64,000 nucleotides of DNA from Prosthecodimorpha staleyi (GCF_018729455.1 NZ_JAHHZF010000010.1:62001-126000), one strand, 5' to 3'. Shown: positions 26,375 through 35,799, numbered from the stretch's first letter. The notes: a model not told the origin generated them from the sequence alone. A program made the numbers and translations.

Positions 26375-28105
26375 ATGCGCCGCACCCTTCCGATCGCCGT
26401 CCTGGCTGCCCTCAGTTCCGCCCTTCCGGCCGCCGCCCAGACGATCTATCCGCTCGACCGGGCCGAGATCCTCGCCGGCAGCCTGTTCGACTTCAAGGTC
26501 GAGTTCCCCGGCGCTCCCGCCTCCGATGCGGTTTCGGTCACCGTGAACGGCGAGGATCCGGCCAAGGTGTTCGGCGCGGCGGCGAGCTTCGTCCAGAAGG
26601 AAGACGGCCTCGATCATTCCGCCCTGATCATCCGGGGCGCCACGGTGGCCAAGCCGGGCCGTTACGAGGTGGTCGCCAAGGCCGGCGACAAGACCCGGAC
26701 GGTCGCCTGGGAGGTGTTCGGCACCCCGGCCCGGACGGCCCGCAACGTCATCCTGTTCGTCGGCGACGGCCTGTCGGTCACCGACCGGACCGCGGCCCGC
26801 ATCCTGTCCAAGGGTCTGGTCGAAGGTCGCTACGGCGGCGAACTGGCCATGGACGACATGCCCAACATGGCGCTGATCTCGACCTCGGGCACGGATTCGG
26901 TGGTCACCGACAGCGCCAATTCGATGAGCGCCTATACGACCGGCCACAAGAGCTGCGTCAACGCCATGGGCGTCTACTGCTCGCGCGCCAAGGGTACGCT
27001 CGATCATCCCAAGGTCGAGACCATCGGCGAACTGGTCAAGCGCAAGGCCGGCATGGCGCTCGGCGTGATCACCAATTCGGAGATCGAGGACGCGACGCCG
27101 GCCGGCGTGGTCTCGCATACCCGGCGCCGCTCCGACTACAACGACATCGTCAAGATGTTCTACGACGTGAAGCCGGACATCATGATGGGTGGCGGCTCGC
27201 CGAACTTCCTGCCGAAGGCGGTCCCGGGCTCCAAGCGGACCGACGAGGAGAACTTCGTCGAGAAGTTCAAGGCCGACGGCTACGCCTTCGTGTCGACCGC
27301 GACCGAGATGCGCGCCGCCTTCGCGGAGGGGCGCGCCAAGGTGCTCGGCCTCTTCAACACCGGCAATGTCGACGGTGCCTACGACCGCAAGTTCAAGAAG
27401 GGCACGACGGCCCGGTTCCCCGACCAGCCCGACCTCGCCGAACAGACCCGGCTCGCGATCGACTCGCTCGCCAAGAGCGACAAGGGCTTCTTCCTGATGG
27501 TCGAATCGGCCCGCATCGACAAGTACAAGCACTCGCTCGACTGGGAGCGCGGCGTGTTCGACACCATCATGCTCGACAACGCCGTCAAGGTGGCCAAGGA
27601 CTTCGCCGCCCGGAACAACGACACGCTGATCATCGTCGTCCCCGACCATGCCCATATGGTCGGCATCATCGGCACCTACGACGACAGCCTGCCGGGCCAG
27701 ACCCCGCGCGAGAAGCTCGGCGTCTACGAGAAGTCGAAGTTCCCGCAATACAAGCCCGATGCCGACGGCTATCCGGAAACGGTCGACCTGCCGCTGCGCC
27801 TCGCCTACAGCTTCGGTTCCTACCCGGACCATTGCTTCGACGCCAAGCCGCATCTCGACGCCGAGTTCGTCCCGGCCGTGGCCGGGGCCGAGAAGGGCAC
27901 CTTCGTCGCCAACGAAAAATACTGCCAGCCGGGCGCGGTCCGGGTCACCGGCAACCTGCCGGCGACGGCCAATAGCGGCGTCCATGCCGCCGACGACGTG
28001 CTGCTGACCGCCCAGGGCCCGGGCGCCGAAGCCTTCCGCGGCCGCCTCGACAATACCCGGGTGTTCCGTACCATCGTCACCGCCCTCGGCCTCGGCCGGG
28101 AGTGA
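26375..28105 (+). CDS. Alkaline phosphatase (PhoA family)
   Basis: A 576-residue periplasmic phosphomonoesterase, signal peptide MRRTLPIAVLAALSSALPAAAQ. The mature N-terminus carries a beta-rich extra domain of about 100 residues. FVGDGLSVTDR binds metal; the catalytic serine is S180 in VVTDSANSMSAYTTGHKS. EDATPAGVVSHTRRRSDYND, MVESARIDKYKHSLDWE and VVPDHAHMVG give the other zinc/magnesium ligands. AGGAG lies 7 bases before the ATG at 26375, so the longer frame is rejected. A possible Pho box is upstream. The CPFC/ABC cassette begins 40 bases downstream and may be co-transcribed. PhoA subfamily is clear; substrate range is not. Confidence 0.93.
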   Translation: MRRTLPIAVLAALSSALPAAAQTIYPLDRAEILAGSLFDFKVEFPGAPASDAVSVTVNGEDPAKVFGAAASFVQKEDGLDHSALIIRGATVAKPGRYEVVAKAGDKTRTVAWEVFGTPARTARNVILFVGDGLSVTDRTAARILSKGLVEGRYGGELAMDDMPNMALISTSGTDSVVTDSANSMSAYTTGHKSCVNAMGVYCSRAKGTLDHPKVETIGELVKRKAGMALGVITNSEIEDATPAGVVSHTRRRSDYNDIVKMFYDVKPDIMMGGGSPNFLPKAVPGSKRTDEENFVEKFKADGYAFVSTATEMRAAFAEGRAKVLGLFNTGNVDGAYDRKFKKGTTARFPDQPDLAEQTRLAIDSLAKSDKGFFLMVESARIDKYKHSLDWERGVFDTIMLDNAVKVAKDFAARNNDTLIIVVPDHAHMVGIIGTYDDSLPGQTPREKLGVYEKSKFPQYKPDADGYPETVDLPLRLAYSFGSYPDHCFDAKPHLDAEFVPAVAGAEKGTFVANEKYCQPGAVRVTGNLPATANSGVHAADDVLLTAQGPGAEAFRGRLDNTRVFRTIVTALGLGRE

Positions 28106-28145
28106 GGATGCGGCCGCGCAGCGGCACATCCGTCCGGAGTTCGCG

Positions 28146-28685
28146 ATGGTGACCGTTGCCCGCATCGACCGCCGCGCCTGTCTCGCCCGCCTCGGTCGGG
28201 CGGGCGGCCTCGCGCTCGGGTTCGGGCCGGCGCTCGGGTTCGGGCCGGCGCTCGGGTTCGGGTCGGCGCTCGCCTGGGCCGCGTCGTCGCCGGCTCTGGC
28301 GGCGGCGGCGGGCGATCCCGTCGCCATCACCTTCGAAGGGCTCTACAAGAGCTTCGGCGTGCTCGGCTACCAGTTCGCCGATCCTGTCGTTGCGCTGACC
28401 GGCCGGCCGGTGCAGATCGCCGGCTACATGGCGCCGCCCTTGAAGGCGGAAAGCGACTTCTTCGTCCTGACCCGCGAACCGCTGGCCATCTGTCCCTTCT
28501 GCCAGTCGGATGCCGACTGGCCGGTCGATATCGTGGTCGTCTATCTGGCCGAGGCGTCGCCGCTGGTGACCGCCGGGGCGCGCGTCCTGGTGACCGGCCG
28601 GCTGGACCTCGGGTCCTGGACCGACCCGGACTCCGGCTTCGTCAGCCAGTTGAGGATACGCGATGCCCGCTACCGCCGCGCCTGA
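28146..28685 (+). CDS. Exported CPFC-motif protein (DUF3299-like)
   Basis: A 179-residue exported protein. DRRACLARLGRAGG near the N-terminus resembles a twin-arginine signal, followed by an Ala/Gly hydrophobic stretch and cleavage near AAAAGD (about residue 56). The mature domain has VQIAGYMAPPLKAESDFFVL and a CPFC pair (C116, C119), which could bind metal or be a redox site. It recalls the DUF3299 beta-fold proteins found beside ABC transporters for metals, but the match is by motif only. The hydrophobic stretch is enlarged by an 18-base tandem repeat. The ATPase gene overlaps its 3' end by 23 bases, so the two are co-expressed. Confidence 0.65.
   Translation: MVTVARIDRRACLARLGRAGGLALGFGPALGFGPALGFGSALAWAASSPALAAAAGDPVAITFEGLYKSFGVLGYQFADPVVALTGRPVQIAGYMAPPLKAESDFFVLTREPLAICPFCQSDADWPVDIVVVYLAEASPLVTAGARVLVTGRLDLGSWTDPDSGFVSQLRIRDARYRRA
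28215..28268 (+). repeat. Three tandem 18-bp repeats in a signal peptide
   Basis: CTCGGGTTCGGGCCGGCG repeats at 28215-28232, 28233-28250 and 28251-28268; the third has one change (GCC to GTC). Being in frame, it adds LGFGPA units to the hydrophobic part of the export signal. Such repeats change in number by slippage. Confidence 0.9.
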
Positions 28686-29442
28686 CCGGCCGTCACCGGC
28701 GCCCGCAGGAGCGGCCTTCCTGCGGCTCGAGGGCATTCGCGTCGAACATCGCGATGCCGGCGGCGCGCGCACGATCGGCCTGGCCATCGACCGGCTGGTC
28801 GTGGCGCCCGGCGAGGCGGTGGCGCTGACCGGGCCGTCCGGCGCCGGAAAGTCGACGTTCCTGGAACTGGTTTCCGGACTGCGGCGCCCGGATGCCGGGC
28901 GGGTGCTGTGGGGCGAGAGCGAAGTCTCGGCCTGCGGCGAGGCGAGCCGGGAAGCCTGGCGGCGGCGCACCGTCGGCTTCGTGTTCCAGGACTTCCATCT
29001 CGTCGGAGAGCTTTCCATTCTCGACAATGTCCTGCTGCCGCAGAGCTTTGCCGGATTTCGCGTACCCGCCGCGGCCCGCCGCCGGGCTTCGGACCTGATC
29101 GCCGCCGCCGGCCTGCCGGATCCGCAGCGCCGCGCCGGGCGCCTGTCGCGCGGCGAGCAGCAGCGCGTCGCGGTGGCGCGCGCCCTGCTCGCCGACCCGC
29201 CGCTCCTGATCGCCGACGAACCGACCGCCAGCCTCGACCCGGCAACCGGTGCGGCGATCGCGGATCTGATCCTCGCGGCCGCCCGCGCGCGCGGCGCGAC
29301 GCTGCTGATGGCCAGCCACGACCCGCTCCTGACCGCCCGCGCCGACCGAATCCTGCGCCTGGAGGCGGGACATCTGGTCGATCCGGCCGGCATGAGCCGC
29401 GCCGAGGTCGCAGCCGTCCCGACTTCGGGAGCCGCAGCGTGA
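28663..29442 (+). CDS. ABC transporter ATP-binding protein (LolD/MacB type)
   Basis: A 259-residue ATPase of the LolD/FtsE/MacB group. Walker A is GPSGAGKST (57-65), Walker B is LLIADEPTASLDP, and the switch His lies in LLMASHDPLL. The signature reads LSRGEQQRVAVARAL, with Arg for the usual second Gly. It partners the FtsX-fold permease that follows; together they probably form a mechanotransmission type system that acts on periplasmic substrates and does not import. The start overlaps the CPFC gene. The 3' end overlaps the permease start by 4 bases (GTGA). Confidence 0.9.
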   Translation: MPATAAPDRPSPAPAGAAFLRLEGIRVEHRDAGGARTIGLAIDRLVVAPGEAVALTGPSGAGKSTFLELVSGLRRPDAGRVLWGESEVSACGEASREAWRRRTVGFVFQDFHLVGELSILDNVLLPQSFAGFRVPAAARRRASDLIAAAGLPDPQRRAGRLSRGEQQRVAVARALLADPPLLIADEPTASLDPATGAAIADLILAAARARGATLLMASHDPLLTARADRILRLEAGHLVDPAGMSRAEVAAVPTSGAAA

Positions 29443-30689
29443 ACCCGCTGCCGATGGTCCTGGCCGACCTGCGCGCCATGCGCTTCGGCGGCGTCGTGGC
29501 GGTTCTGCTGGTCGGGCTGGCGGTCGCCATCGGGATCGCGGTCGGCGCCCAGGAACGCGCCCTGCGCAAGGCCTCGGCGCGCGCGGCGGACGATTTCCCC
29601 CTGCTCGTCGGCGCCCCCGGCAGCCCGACGCAGATGGTCCTGACCGGCGTCTACCTCCAGGTCGAGGCCTTGCCGCTGATCGACGGTGCCGTGCTGGCCC
29701 GGCTCGCCGCCGATCCGCGCGTCACCGGCGCGGCGCCGCTCGCTTATGGGGATATCGTCTCCGGCTATCCGGTGATCGGCACCAGCGCCGCCTTCGCCAC
29801 CCGGTTCGGCCGGATCGCACCGGCGGAAGGCCGCGTCTTCGCCGCCCCCGGCGAGGCGATCGTCGGCGCCGACGTGCGCTTCGGCCTCGGCAGCAGCCTC
29901 ACCCCGGCCCATGCCACGGCCGGCCACCGTCACGTTCCCGGCGAGAGCGACGCCGAGGAGGCCAGCCATCGCCACGAGGCGGTCCGGTTGACCGTGGTCG
30001 GACGGCTGCCGCGCCTGGGCTCGCCATGGGATCGCGCCATCCTGGTGCCGGTCGAGACGGTCTGGGCGACCCACGGCCTCGGCGACGGCCATGCCGGCGC
30101 CGCGGACGGTGCGAAGACGGCGCCGATCGGCCCGCCCTGGGACGCCGCCGCAGTACCGGGCGTACCGATCGTGGTGGTCAAGCCGAAGGCGGTATTCGAT
30201 GCCTACCGGCTGCGCAGCGAATACCGGCAGGGCGGCACCACGGCGGTCTTCCCGGCCGAAGTGCTGGTCTCGCTCTACGGCACCGTCGGAGACCTGCGCG
30301 ACATCCTGGTCCTGGTCGCCGCGCTCGACGATGCGGTCGTGTTTCTCGCCATCCTGCTGCTGACCGTCACGCTGGTCGGGGCGCGGCGGCGGCGCTATGC
30401 GGTGCTGCGCGCGCTCGGCGCCGGGCGGGCCTATGTGGCCGCCGTGGTCTGGCTCGGCGCGGCGGCGCTGACCACGGCCGGCTCGCTGCTCGGCCTGGGG
30501 CTCGGCTGGTTCGCCGCGACGGCGCTGTCCTGGGCGATCGCGGCGCGCACCGGGCTCGCCCTGTCGGCGACGATCGGCGCCGGGGAAATCGGCTTCGCGG
30601 CCGCCATGGCCGGGCTCGGCAGCCTGTTCGCGATCCTGCCGGCTCTGGCGGCGACCCGCCAGCCGGTGGTCGAGGCCTTGCGCTCCTGA
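29439..30689 (+). CDS. FtsX-fold ABC transporter permease
   Basis: A 416-residue membrane protein of the MacB/FtsX/LolC type: one helix at the N-terminus (GVVAVLLVGLAVAIGIAVG), a large periplasmic domain of about 270 residues and three helices at the C-terminus, with ARRRRYAVLRALGAGRAYV as the family's coupling motif. The periplasmic domain has a His-rich loop, HATAGHRHVPGESDAEEASH plus HRHE, which suggests metal binding. GTG at 29439 overlaps the ATPase stop (GTGA); an internal ATG at 29454 is the alternative. It works with the ATPase at 28663 and probably the CPFC protein. It ends 13 bases before the convergent coiled-coil gene. Confidence 0.88.
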   Translation: MNPLPMVLADLRAMRFGGVVAVLLVGLAVAIGIAVGAQERALRKASARAADDFPLLVGAPGSPTQMVLTGVYLQVEALPLIDGAVLARLAADPRVTGAAPLAYGDIVSGYPVIGTSAAFATRFGRIAPAEGRVFAAPGEAIVGADVRFGLGSSLTPAHATAGHRHVPGESDAEEASHRHEAVRLTVVGRLPRLGSPWDRAILVPVETVWATHGLGDGHAGAADGAKTAPIGPPWDAAAVPGVPIVVVKPKAVFDAYRLRSEYRQGGTTAVFPAEVLVSLYGTVGDLRDILVLVAALDDAVVFLAILLLTVTLVGARRRRYAVLRALGAGRAYVAAVVWLGAAALTTAGSLLGLGLGWFAATALSWAIAARTGLALSATIGAGEIGFAAAMAGLGSLFAILPALAATRQPVVEALRS

Positions 30690-30702
30690 CGCCGGAGCCG
30701 GC

Positions 30703-31773
30703 TCAGAGTCCGAGGCGCAGGCGAGACGACAGCTGAACGCGCGGAGCGTCCTCGGCCGGCGGCGATTCGGACGGCGGGCCGGACCGGTCTGCGCTGCCGC
30801 CGGACCGATCCGTCGGTCCGCCGGCGCCGTCGCCCTGGCGCAGGGCGTCGGCCAGCGCCTGCGGCAGGGCGAGCAGCAGGCTCGACACCATCGCGGCATC
30901 GAGCATGCCCTCGTCGAACTGCTTCTTCAGCCAGGCGGCCGTCTTGTCGTCATGAGCCTCGGCGCGCAGCAGACGCAATGCCTCGATCAGAGCCAGGCGG
31001 AATTCGTGCCCTTCCCGTTTCATCTCCGCCAGGGTCGCGCGGATCATGTCGAGGATGTTGTCCAGGGACTCGACCGCCTCATCGAGCCGGTCGCGTTGCC
31101 GGAGCAGAGCCGCCCGGCTCTTGCGCAACTCCTCCTGGCTGTCGAAGAGGTCGGCCTCGATGATCGTGGCCGTGGCGATATGGGCGGCGATCTCCAGGTC
31201 GAGATGCCCGATCTCGCCTTCGAGCCGGGCGATCTGGCCGGTCAGGGCCTCGCGCTCGTCGGCGAGCCGGCGCTCGGCCTCGGGCCCGCCCCTGGCGATG
31301 GTCGTCTCCACAGCGTCGAGGTTGCGCCGGGCGGCAACGAGATCGCCTGTCAGCGTGACGCGCTCGGCCGTCAGGCGGTCGATCCTCGCGCGGCATTCGA
31401 CAAGCGCCGCCTCGTGTCGGCCGATGGTCTGCAGCAGTTCCGCGGTGCGCGCCTCCAGGCCGTCGATGCGCCTCTTCAGGGCGAGGCCCTGTTCGAAGGG
31501 CGTGACCGGCTCGCCCTCGGACAGGGGACCGCAGGTCTCCTCGAACTGGGCGAGCAGGCGGTTGAGCCGGCCGGAGGCGGCGCCGTAGCCGGAGGCCGGT
31601 CCGCCATCGAGATCGCCGGGCTGCAGCGGGCTCGGCCGTTCGATCGAGAGGTCCGGCGCCTCCGGCGTCTCCGGCACAGTCGGCTGGACCGGCAGCGGCG
31701 GCGGCGATACGGACGGAAAGCCCGCGATCAGGTCCCCGATCGGAATGCCCCGGTTCGATCCGATCTCCGCCAT
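30703..31773 (-). CDS. Coiled-coil hypothetical protein
   Basis: A 356-residue cytosolic protein I do not recognise. Residues about 25-65 are proline-rich and disordered. From about 85 to 260 it is a long coiled coil (LKRRIDGLEARTAELLQTIG, REALTGQIARLEGEIGHLDL, RQRDRLDEAVESLDNILDMI). A helical part follows with KTAAWLKKQFDEGMLDAAMV and an acidic proline-rich tail. It could be a scaffold or a filament-like structural protein. The ATG at 31773 starts MAEIGSNRGIPIGDLIAGFP; a longer frame exists but is not supported. It diverges from the HTH regulator with about 200 bases between. Confidence 0.7.
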   Translation of the reverse strand: MAEIGSNRGIPIGDLIAGFPSVSPPPLPVQPTVPETPEAPDLSIERPSPLQPGDLDGGPASGYGAASGRLNRLLAQFEETCGPLSEGEPVTPFEQGLALKRRIDGLEARTAELLQTIGRHEAALVECRARIDRLTAERVTLTGDLVAARRNLDAVETTIARGGPEAERRLADEREALTGQIARLEGEIGHLDLEIAAHIATATIIEADLFDSQEELRKSRAALLRQRDRLDEAVESLDNILDMIRATLAEMKREGHEFRLALIEALRLLRAEAHDDKTAAWLKKQFDEGMLDAAMVSSLLLALPQALADALRQGDGAGGPTDRSGGSADRSGPPSESPPAEDAPRVQLSSRLRLGL

Positions 31774-31975
31774 CTCGTGCGTCCCCTGCTGCGTCCGACC
31801 GCAGGAGAGCATGGCAGCGGGCCGGCGGATGTCACGAACGTGACGGGGCCGATCGGGCAACATCGGCGAATGGTCCGGCGTCGCGGCTGCCGGCTCCCGT
31901 CACGCCCTTCCCCCAACCCTTCGATCCGTGCCAGGATCTCGCCTCGCCACCCGCAGAGTCAACCGACGGAACGCC

Positions 31976-32872
31976 ATGGACGGTTCTCGCCAGCCGGAAC
32001 TCCTGACCACCGCCGAAGCGGCCGAGTATCTCCGGCTCAAGGAACGCAAGATCTACGAACTGATCGCCGAAGGTGCCGTGCCCTGCACCAAGGTGACGGG
32101 CAAGTGGCTGTTTCCGCGTGCCGAGCTCGACCGTTGGGTCACGGCCGGGCTGCATCGCCCCGCCGGCATGGCACGTGCCGAGCCGCCGCCGATTCTCGGC
32201 GGCAGCCATGACCCGCTGATCGAATGGGCGGTGCGCGAGTCCGGCGCCGGCCTCGCCGGCCTGGCCGAGGGCAGCGAGGCCGGTCTGGCGCGCTTCGCCC
32301 GCGGCGAGGTGCTGGCTGCCGCGATCCATCTCCATGCCGCCGGCACCGCGGATGCCAATACGGCCACCATGGCTTCGGACCCGGCCCATGCCGATTCCGT
32401 GCTGGTCGGCCTCGTCCGGCGCGAACAGGGCCTGCTGGTCGCCTCCGGCAACCCGCTCGGGCTCGCCGACCTCACCAGCGTGGTGGCGCGGAAGGCCGGC
32501 ATGGCATTGCGCCAGACCGGCGCGGGCGCGACGCTCCTGCTCCTGAAACTGCTGGCCGCCGCCGGCCACGGTTTCGACGATCTGGCGGTGGCCGGGCCGC
32601 CCTGCCCGACCGGCCAGGACCTCGCCGCCGCCATCCGGACCGGCCGGGCCGATTGCGGCATCGCGACCCGCGCGGTGGCGGTCATGGCCGGCCTCGACTT
32701 CGTGCCGCTGACCTTCGAGGATTTCGACCTCGTCGTCCGCCAGCGCGACTATTTCCGGCCGCCGATCCAGGCCCTGCTCGGCTTCCTGGCGAGCGACCGC
32801 TTCCACGCCCGGGCCGCCGAGATGACCGGCTACGACACCGGCGTCACCGGGGCGATTCGCTGGGCGCCGTGA
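31976..32872 (+). CDS. HTH regulator with PBP-like (molybdate-type) domain
   Basis: A 298-residue one-component regulator. Residues 9-60 are an excisionase/MerR-type helix-turn-helix (LLTTAEAAEYLRLKERKIYE, then EGAVPCTKVTGKWLFPRAEL). Residues from about 75 form a periplasmic-binding-fold domain of the PBP_like group (PF12727) that senses a small oxyanion or organic ligand, as in known molybdate-related regulators. ALRQTGAGATLLLLKLLAA and GRADCGIATRAVAVMAGLDF are typical. No transporter of molybdate is nearby, so the regulated genes are unknown. The start at 31976 is preferred over an upstream in-frame ATG at 31928. Confidence 0.82.
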   Translation: MDGSRQPELLTTAEAAEYLRLKERKIYELIAEGAVPCTKVTGKWLFPRAELDRWVTAGLHRPAGMARAEPPPILGGSHDPLIEWAVRESGAGLAGLAEGSEAGLARFARGEVLAAAIHLHAAGTADANTATMASDPAHADSVLVGLVRREQGLLVASGNPLGLADLTSVVARKAGMALRQTGAGATLLLLKLLAAAGHGFDDLAVAGPPCPTGQDLAAAIRTGRADCGIATRAVAVMAGLDFVPLTFEDFDLVVRQRDYFRPPIQALLGFLASDRFHARAAEMTGYDTGVTGAIRWAP

Positions 32873-32896
32873 GCCCTGGTTGCCGTCTCCCGGCGG

Positions 32897-33469
32897 TCAG
32901 CGCACGTAGCGTGCGGCCTCTTCGACCAGACGGGTCAGCATGGTGCGCATGGTGTTGGTCATGACCTCGTCCTTGAAGCCGCCATGCTCCGCGAAGGCAT
33001 CGCCGGCGCGCATCACCACGGTCATTTCCGGGATCACCGTGGCGCCGAGGCCGAGGCCGAGCGTCTGGCGCAGTTGGAGCAGGCCGCGATAGCCGCCGAG
33101 ATTGCCGCCCGACGCCGCGCCGATCGCATAGGCGCGCCCCTTCCAGGGCGAGGGCTGGGTCTTGATCCGGCTGACCCAGTCGATCGTGTTCTTGAGCAGC
33201 CCGGTCATGCCGGCATTGTATTCCGGCGAGGCGATGAACACGCCCTGATGCTCGGTGATCAGACGATGCAGTGCCTTGGCAGCCTCCGGCGGACCGGAGG
33301 CGGCTTCGAGGTCGCCGTCATAGAGCGGCATTGGATAGTCGGCGAGCGAGATCTGGGTCACCGGCACGTCCATCATGGCCAGTTCCTTGACCACGATGCC
33401 GGCCAGCCGGGTATTGATCGAGCCGGCACGATGCGAGCCGGCGAAGACGAGAATGCGGGGATCAGCCAT
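32897..33469 (-). CDS. NADPH-dependent FMN reductase family protein
   Basis: A 190-residue flavodoxin-fold enzyme of the azoreductase/chromate reductase type. LVFAGSHRAGSINTRLA binds the FMN phosphate; the flavin site continues with VFIASPEYNAGMTGLLKNTI and AIGAASGGNLGGYRGLLQL. AAGGAGG precedes the ATG at 33469 with good spacing. Probably reduces quinones, nitro compounds or flavins with NADPH. It is convergent with the HTH regulator. It shares its family with the partial gene at the left window edge but the sequences differ clearly. Confidence 0.9.
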   Translation of the reverse strand: MADPRILVFAGSHRAGSINTRLAGIVVKELAMMDVPVTQISLADYPMPLYDGDLEAASGPPEAAKALHRLITEHQGVFIASPEYNAGMTGLLKNTIDWVSRIKTQPSPWKGRAYAIGAASGGNLGGYRGLLQLRQTLGLGLGATVIPEMTVVMRAGDAFAEHGGFKDEVMTNTMRTMLTRLVEEAARYVR

Positions 33470-33739
33470 CCGTACCTCCTTGTGGGCCACCAGCATAGGA
33501 CGCGTGCAGCCCGACCGGGAAGCGGCGCCCGGGGTTAAGCGGCGAAACCGGGCCGAGCGGCCGCGGTGGGCCGCCGAAGCGGCCGGGCGGAACACACCGG
33601 AGCGGACGGGAGGCCGGGTCCGGTGGGCCGGTCTGGATTGCGGCGTTCGGACGGCATGGCGGCGGACCGCCCGCTCCGATCGCTCGGACTGGGTCGCCCG
33701 GACCGGATCGCCAAGGCCGGATCGCCAGGGTTGGATCGG

Positions 33740-34348
33740 TCAGGCCGGCCGGCGATAGACCCAGACGCGTGCCGGGGGCAGGTTCATGACCACCCAGTTG
33801 GTCCGCTCGATGACGAAATTTCCTGCACCCGGAGGCACCGGCGGCACCAGGGCGTAGGAAAATTGGATGAAAGGCGCGCCGGGCGCCAGCAGCGACAGAC
33901 AGTCGTCGAGCAGTTTCAGCCGCTGCGGCAAGGGCCGGGTGAACAGCGGCAGGCTCGACACGACCGCCGCCAGCGGCGTCTGCGCCAGTCCGTCCACGAC
34001 CTGGCGCATCTGATAGGCGTCGCCATGGACGAACTGGATGCCGGGGAAGCGGTTGCGCAACAGCTTGCAGAATTCGCCGTCATACTCGATCGAAACGATG
34101 CGATCCGGGGTTACGCCGCGTTCGACCAGCGCCTTGGTGACCACCCCGGTCCCGGGTCCGAGTTCGACCACGGATCCGGCCAGGGCCGGATCGACGAAAC
34201 GGGCCATCGCCTTGGCCAGCGCGGGACCCGACGGCGCAACCGCACCGACCTGAAGCGGCTTGTCGAGCCAACTCTTCAGGAAGCGAACCTCATCCAACAC
34301 CTTGTGCCGGATCCCGTCCGGGAGGGCTCGCTTGTTCGGCTGTCCCAT
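33740..34348 (-). CDS. pmtA: Phospholipid N-methyltransferase (PmtA)
   Basis: A 202-residue SAM-dependent methyltransferase matching the rhizobial PmtA type that methylates phosphatidylethanolamine to phosphatidylcholine. FLKSWLDKPLQVGAVAPSG opens the family pattern, VVELGPGTGVVTKALVERG is the SAM site, and VVSSLPLFTRPLPQRLKLLD and FIQFSYALVPPVPP are characteristic of the family. It probably works at the inner membrane face. Start 34348 follows AGGAG; a longer frame adds 33 residues of doubtful value. dnaJ lies 121 bases upstream on the same strand. Confidence 0.85.
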   Translation of the reverse strand: MGQPNKRALPDGIRHKVLDEVRFLKSWLDKPLQVGAVAPSGPALAKAMARFVDPALAGSVVELGPGTGVVTKALVERGVTPDRIVSIEYDGEFCKLLRNRFPGIQFVHGDAYQMRQVVDGLAQTPLAAVVSSLPLFTRPLPQRLKLLDDCLSLLAPGAPFIQFSYALVPPVPPGAGNFVIERTNWVVMNLPPARVWVYRRPA

Positions 34349-34468
34349 GAGGACTCCTGCTCGGTCTCCCGCGGCGGGAACCGTGATGACGTTACCGCCC
34401 GACACTATAGGCGAAATTCCAGATCGGCCAGATGCGGAATGCCGCAATGCGGAATGACCTGCCCTGCT

Positions 34469-35608
34469 TCAGCCGCCGAGATTGTCGAAAAAATCCTTCA
34501 CCTTGGCGAAGAAGCCGGCCGATTCGGGATGGGTGTCGCCCGAGGAGGCGCGCTCGAACTCCTCCAGCAATTCGCGCTGGCGGCGGTTGAGGTTACGCGG
34601 GGTCTCCACGATCACCTGGATATACATGTCGCCCTGCTGGGCCGAGCGCATCACCGGCATGCCCTTGCCGCGCAGCCGGAACTGCTTGCCGGTCTGGGTT
34701 CCGTCCGGAACCTTGACCTTGGTCTTCTCGCCGCTGAGGGTCGGCACGTCGAACTGACCGCCGAGAGCCGCCGTGGTCATGGAGACCGGAACCCGGCAGA
34801 AGATGTCGGCGCCGTCGCGCTGGAAGAAGGCATGCGGCTTGATGCCGATGAAGATGTAGAGATCGCCCGCCGGGCCGCCGCGCGCGCCCGCCTCGCCCTC
34901 GCCGGAGAGACGGATGCGGGTGCCGTCCTCGATGCCGGCCGGGATGCTGACCGTCAAGGTCTTTTCGGTGGTGGTCCGGCCCGTGCCGCCGCACTTCGCG
35001 CAGGCCTCGGCGATCACCTGGCCGCGGCCCTGGCAGGTCGGACAGGTGCGCTCGATGGTGAAGAAGCCCTGCGCGGCGCGCACGCGTCCCTGGCCGCCGC
35101 AGGTCTTGCAGGTCTGCGGCGACGTGCCCGGCTTGGCGCCGGTGCCCGAACAGGTCTCGCAGACGATCGAGGTCGGCACGCTGATCTCGACCTGCTTGCC
35201 CTCGTAGGCCTCCTCGAGCGTGATCTCCATATTGTAGCGCAGATCCGCGCCGCGCTCCCGGCCGCCGCGGCCGCGCCGCTCGGCACCGCCGAACTCGCCG
35301 CCGAAGAAGCTCTCGAAGATGTCCGACATGGTCTGGGCGAAATCGCCGTTGAACCCGGGGCCGCCAGGTCCGCCGCCGCCATTCTCGAAGGCGGCATGAC
35401 CGAAACGGTCGTAGGCGGCGCGCTTCTGGCCGTCCTTGAGGACGTCGTAGGCCTCGTTGATTTCCTTGAACTTGGCCTCCGCCTCGGCATTCCCGGGATT
35501 GCGGTCCGGGTGATACTGCATGGCGAGCTTGCGGAAGGCGCTCTTCAGGTCCTTCTCGTCGGCCGTCTTCGAGACCCCGAGGACTTCGTAATAGTCACGC
35601 TTGGACAT
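34469..35608 (-). CDS. dnaJ: Chaperone DnaJ
   Basis: A 379-residue type I Hsp40. The J domain ([11 protein letters not shown]...YHPDRNPG) carries HPD and stimulates DnaK ATPase. A Gly/Phe-rich region follows. The zinc finger has four CxxCxGxG copies ([32 protein letters not shown]), all intact. The start at 35608 gives the standard [11 protein letters not shown]; an ATG three codons earlier has the better-placed GGGGAA. It follows dnaK on the same strand with 258 bases between, including a hairpin at 35800. Confidence 0.97.
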   Translation of the reverse strand: MSKRDYYEVLGVSKTADEKDLKSAFRKLAMQYHPDRNPGNAEAEAKFKEINEAYDVLKDGQKRAAYDRFGHAAFENGGGGPGGPGFNGDFAQTMSDIFESFFGGEFGGAERRGRGGRERGADLRYNMEITLEEAYEGKQVEISVPTSIVCETCSGTGAKPGTSPQTCKTCGGQGRVRAAQGFFTIERTCPTCQGRGQVIAEACAKCGGTGRTTTEKTLTVSIPAGIEDGTRIRLSGEGEAGARGGPAGDLYIFIGIKPHAFFQRDGADIFCRVPVSMTTAALGGQFDVPTLSGEKTKVKVPDGTQTGKQFRLRGKGMPVMRSAQQGDMYIQVIVETPRNLNRRQRELLEEFERASSGDTHPESAGFFAKVKDFFDNLGG

Positions 35609-35799
35609 GGTCGGCATCACTTCCCCAGCGGGACGTCGTCACGCAAAGCCGCCTCGTCCAACCGGTCATTCCTCCCCCGTGGCACCGCCGGCCCAAGCCG
35701 CCAGCGCGGCAGGCCGGACGATCGGACGGGCATGGCCCGTCCGGGCACCGGAAGAGGTTCTGAACGCGGCCGAAAGATCTCGGCGGCTCGTCTCATGCG

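Noticed and set aside
28077-30899. A 940-codon minus-strand frame opposite the CPFC/ABC genes
   Set aside because: Arg/Pro/Gly-rich translation without motifs; the plus strand has Walker motifs and membrane segments.
33640-33760. Repeated GGATCGCC words between the FMN reductase and pmtA genes
   Set aside because: Short, imperfect and within GC-rich low-complexity DNA; no stable unit length.
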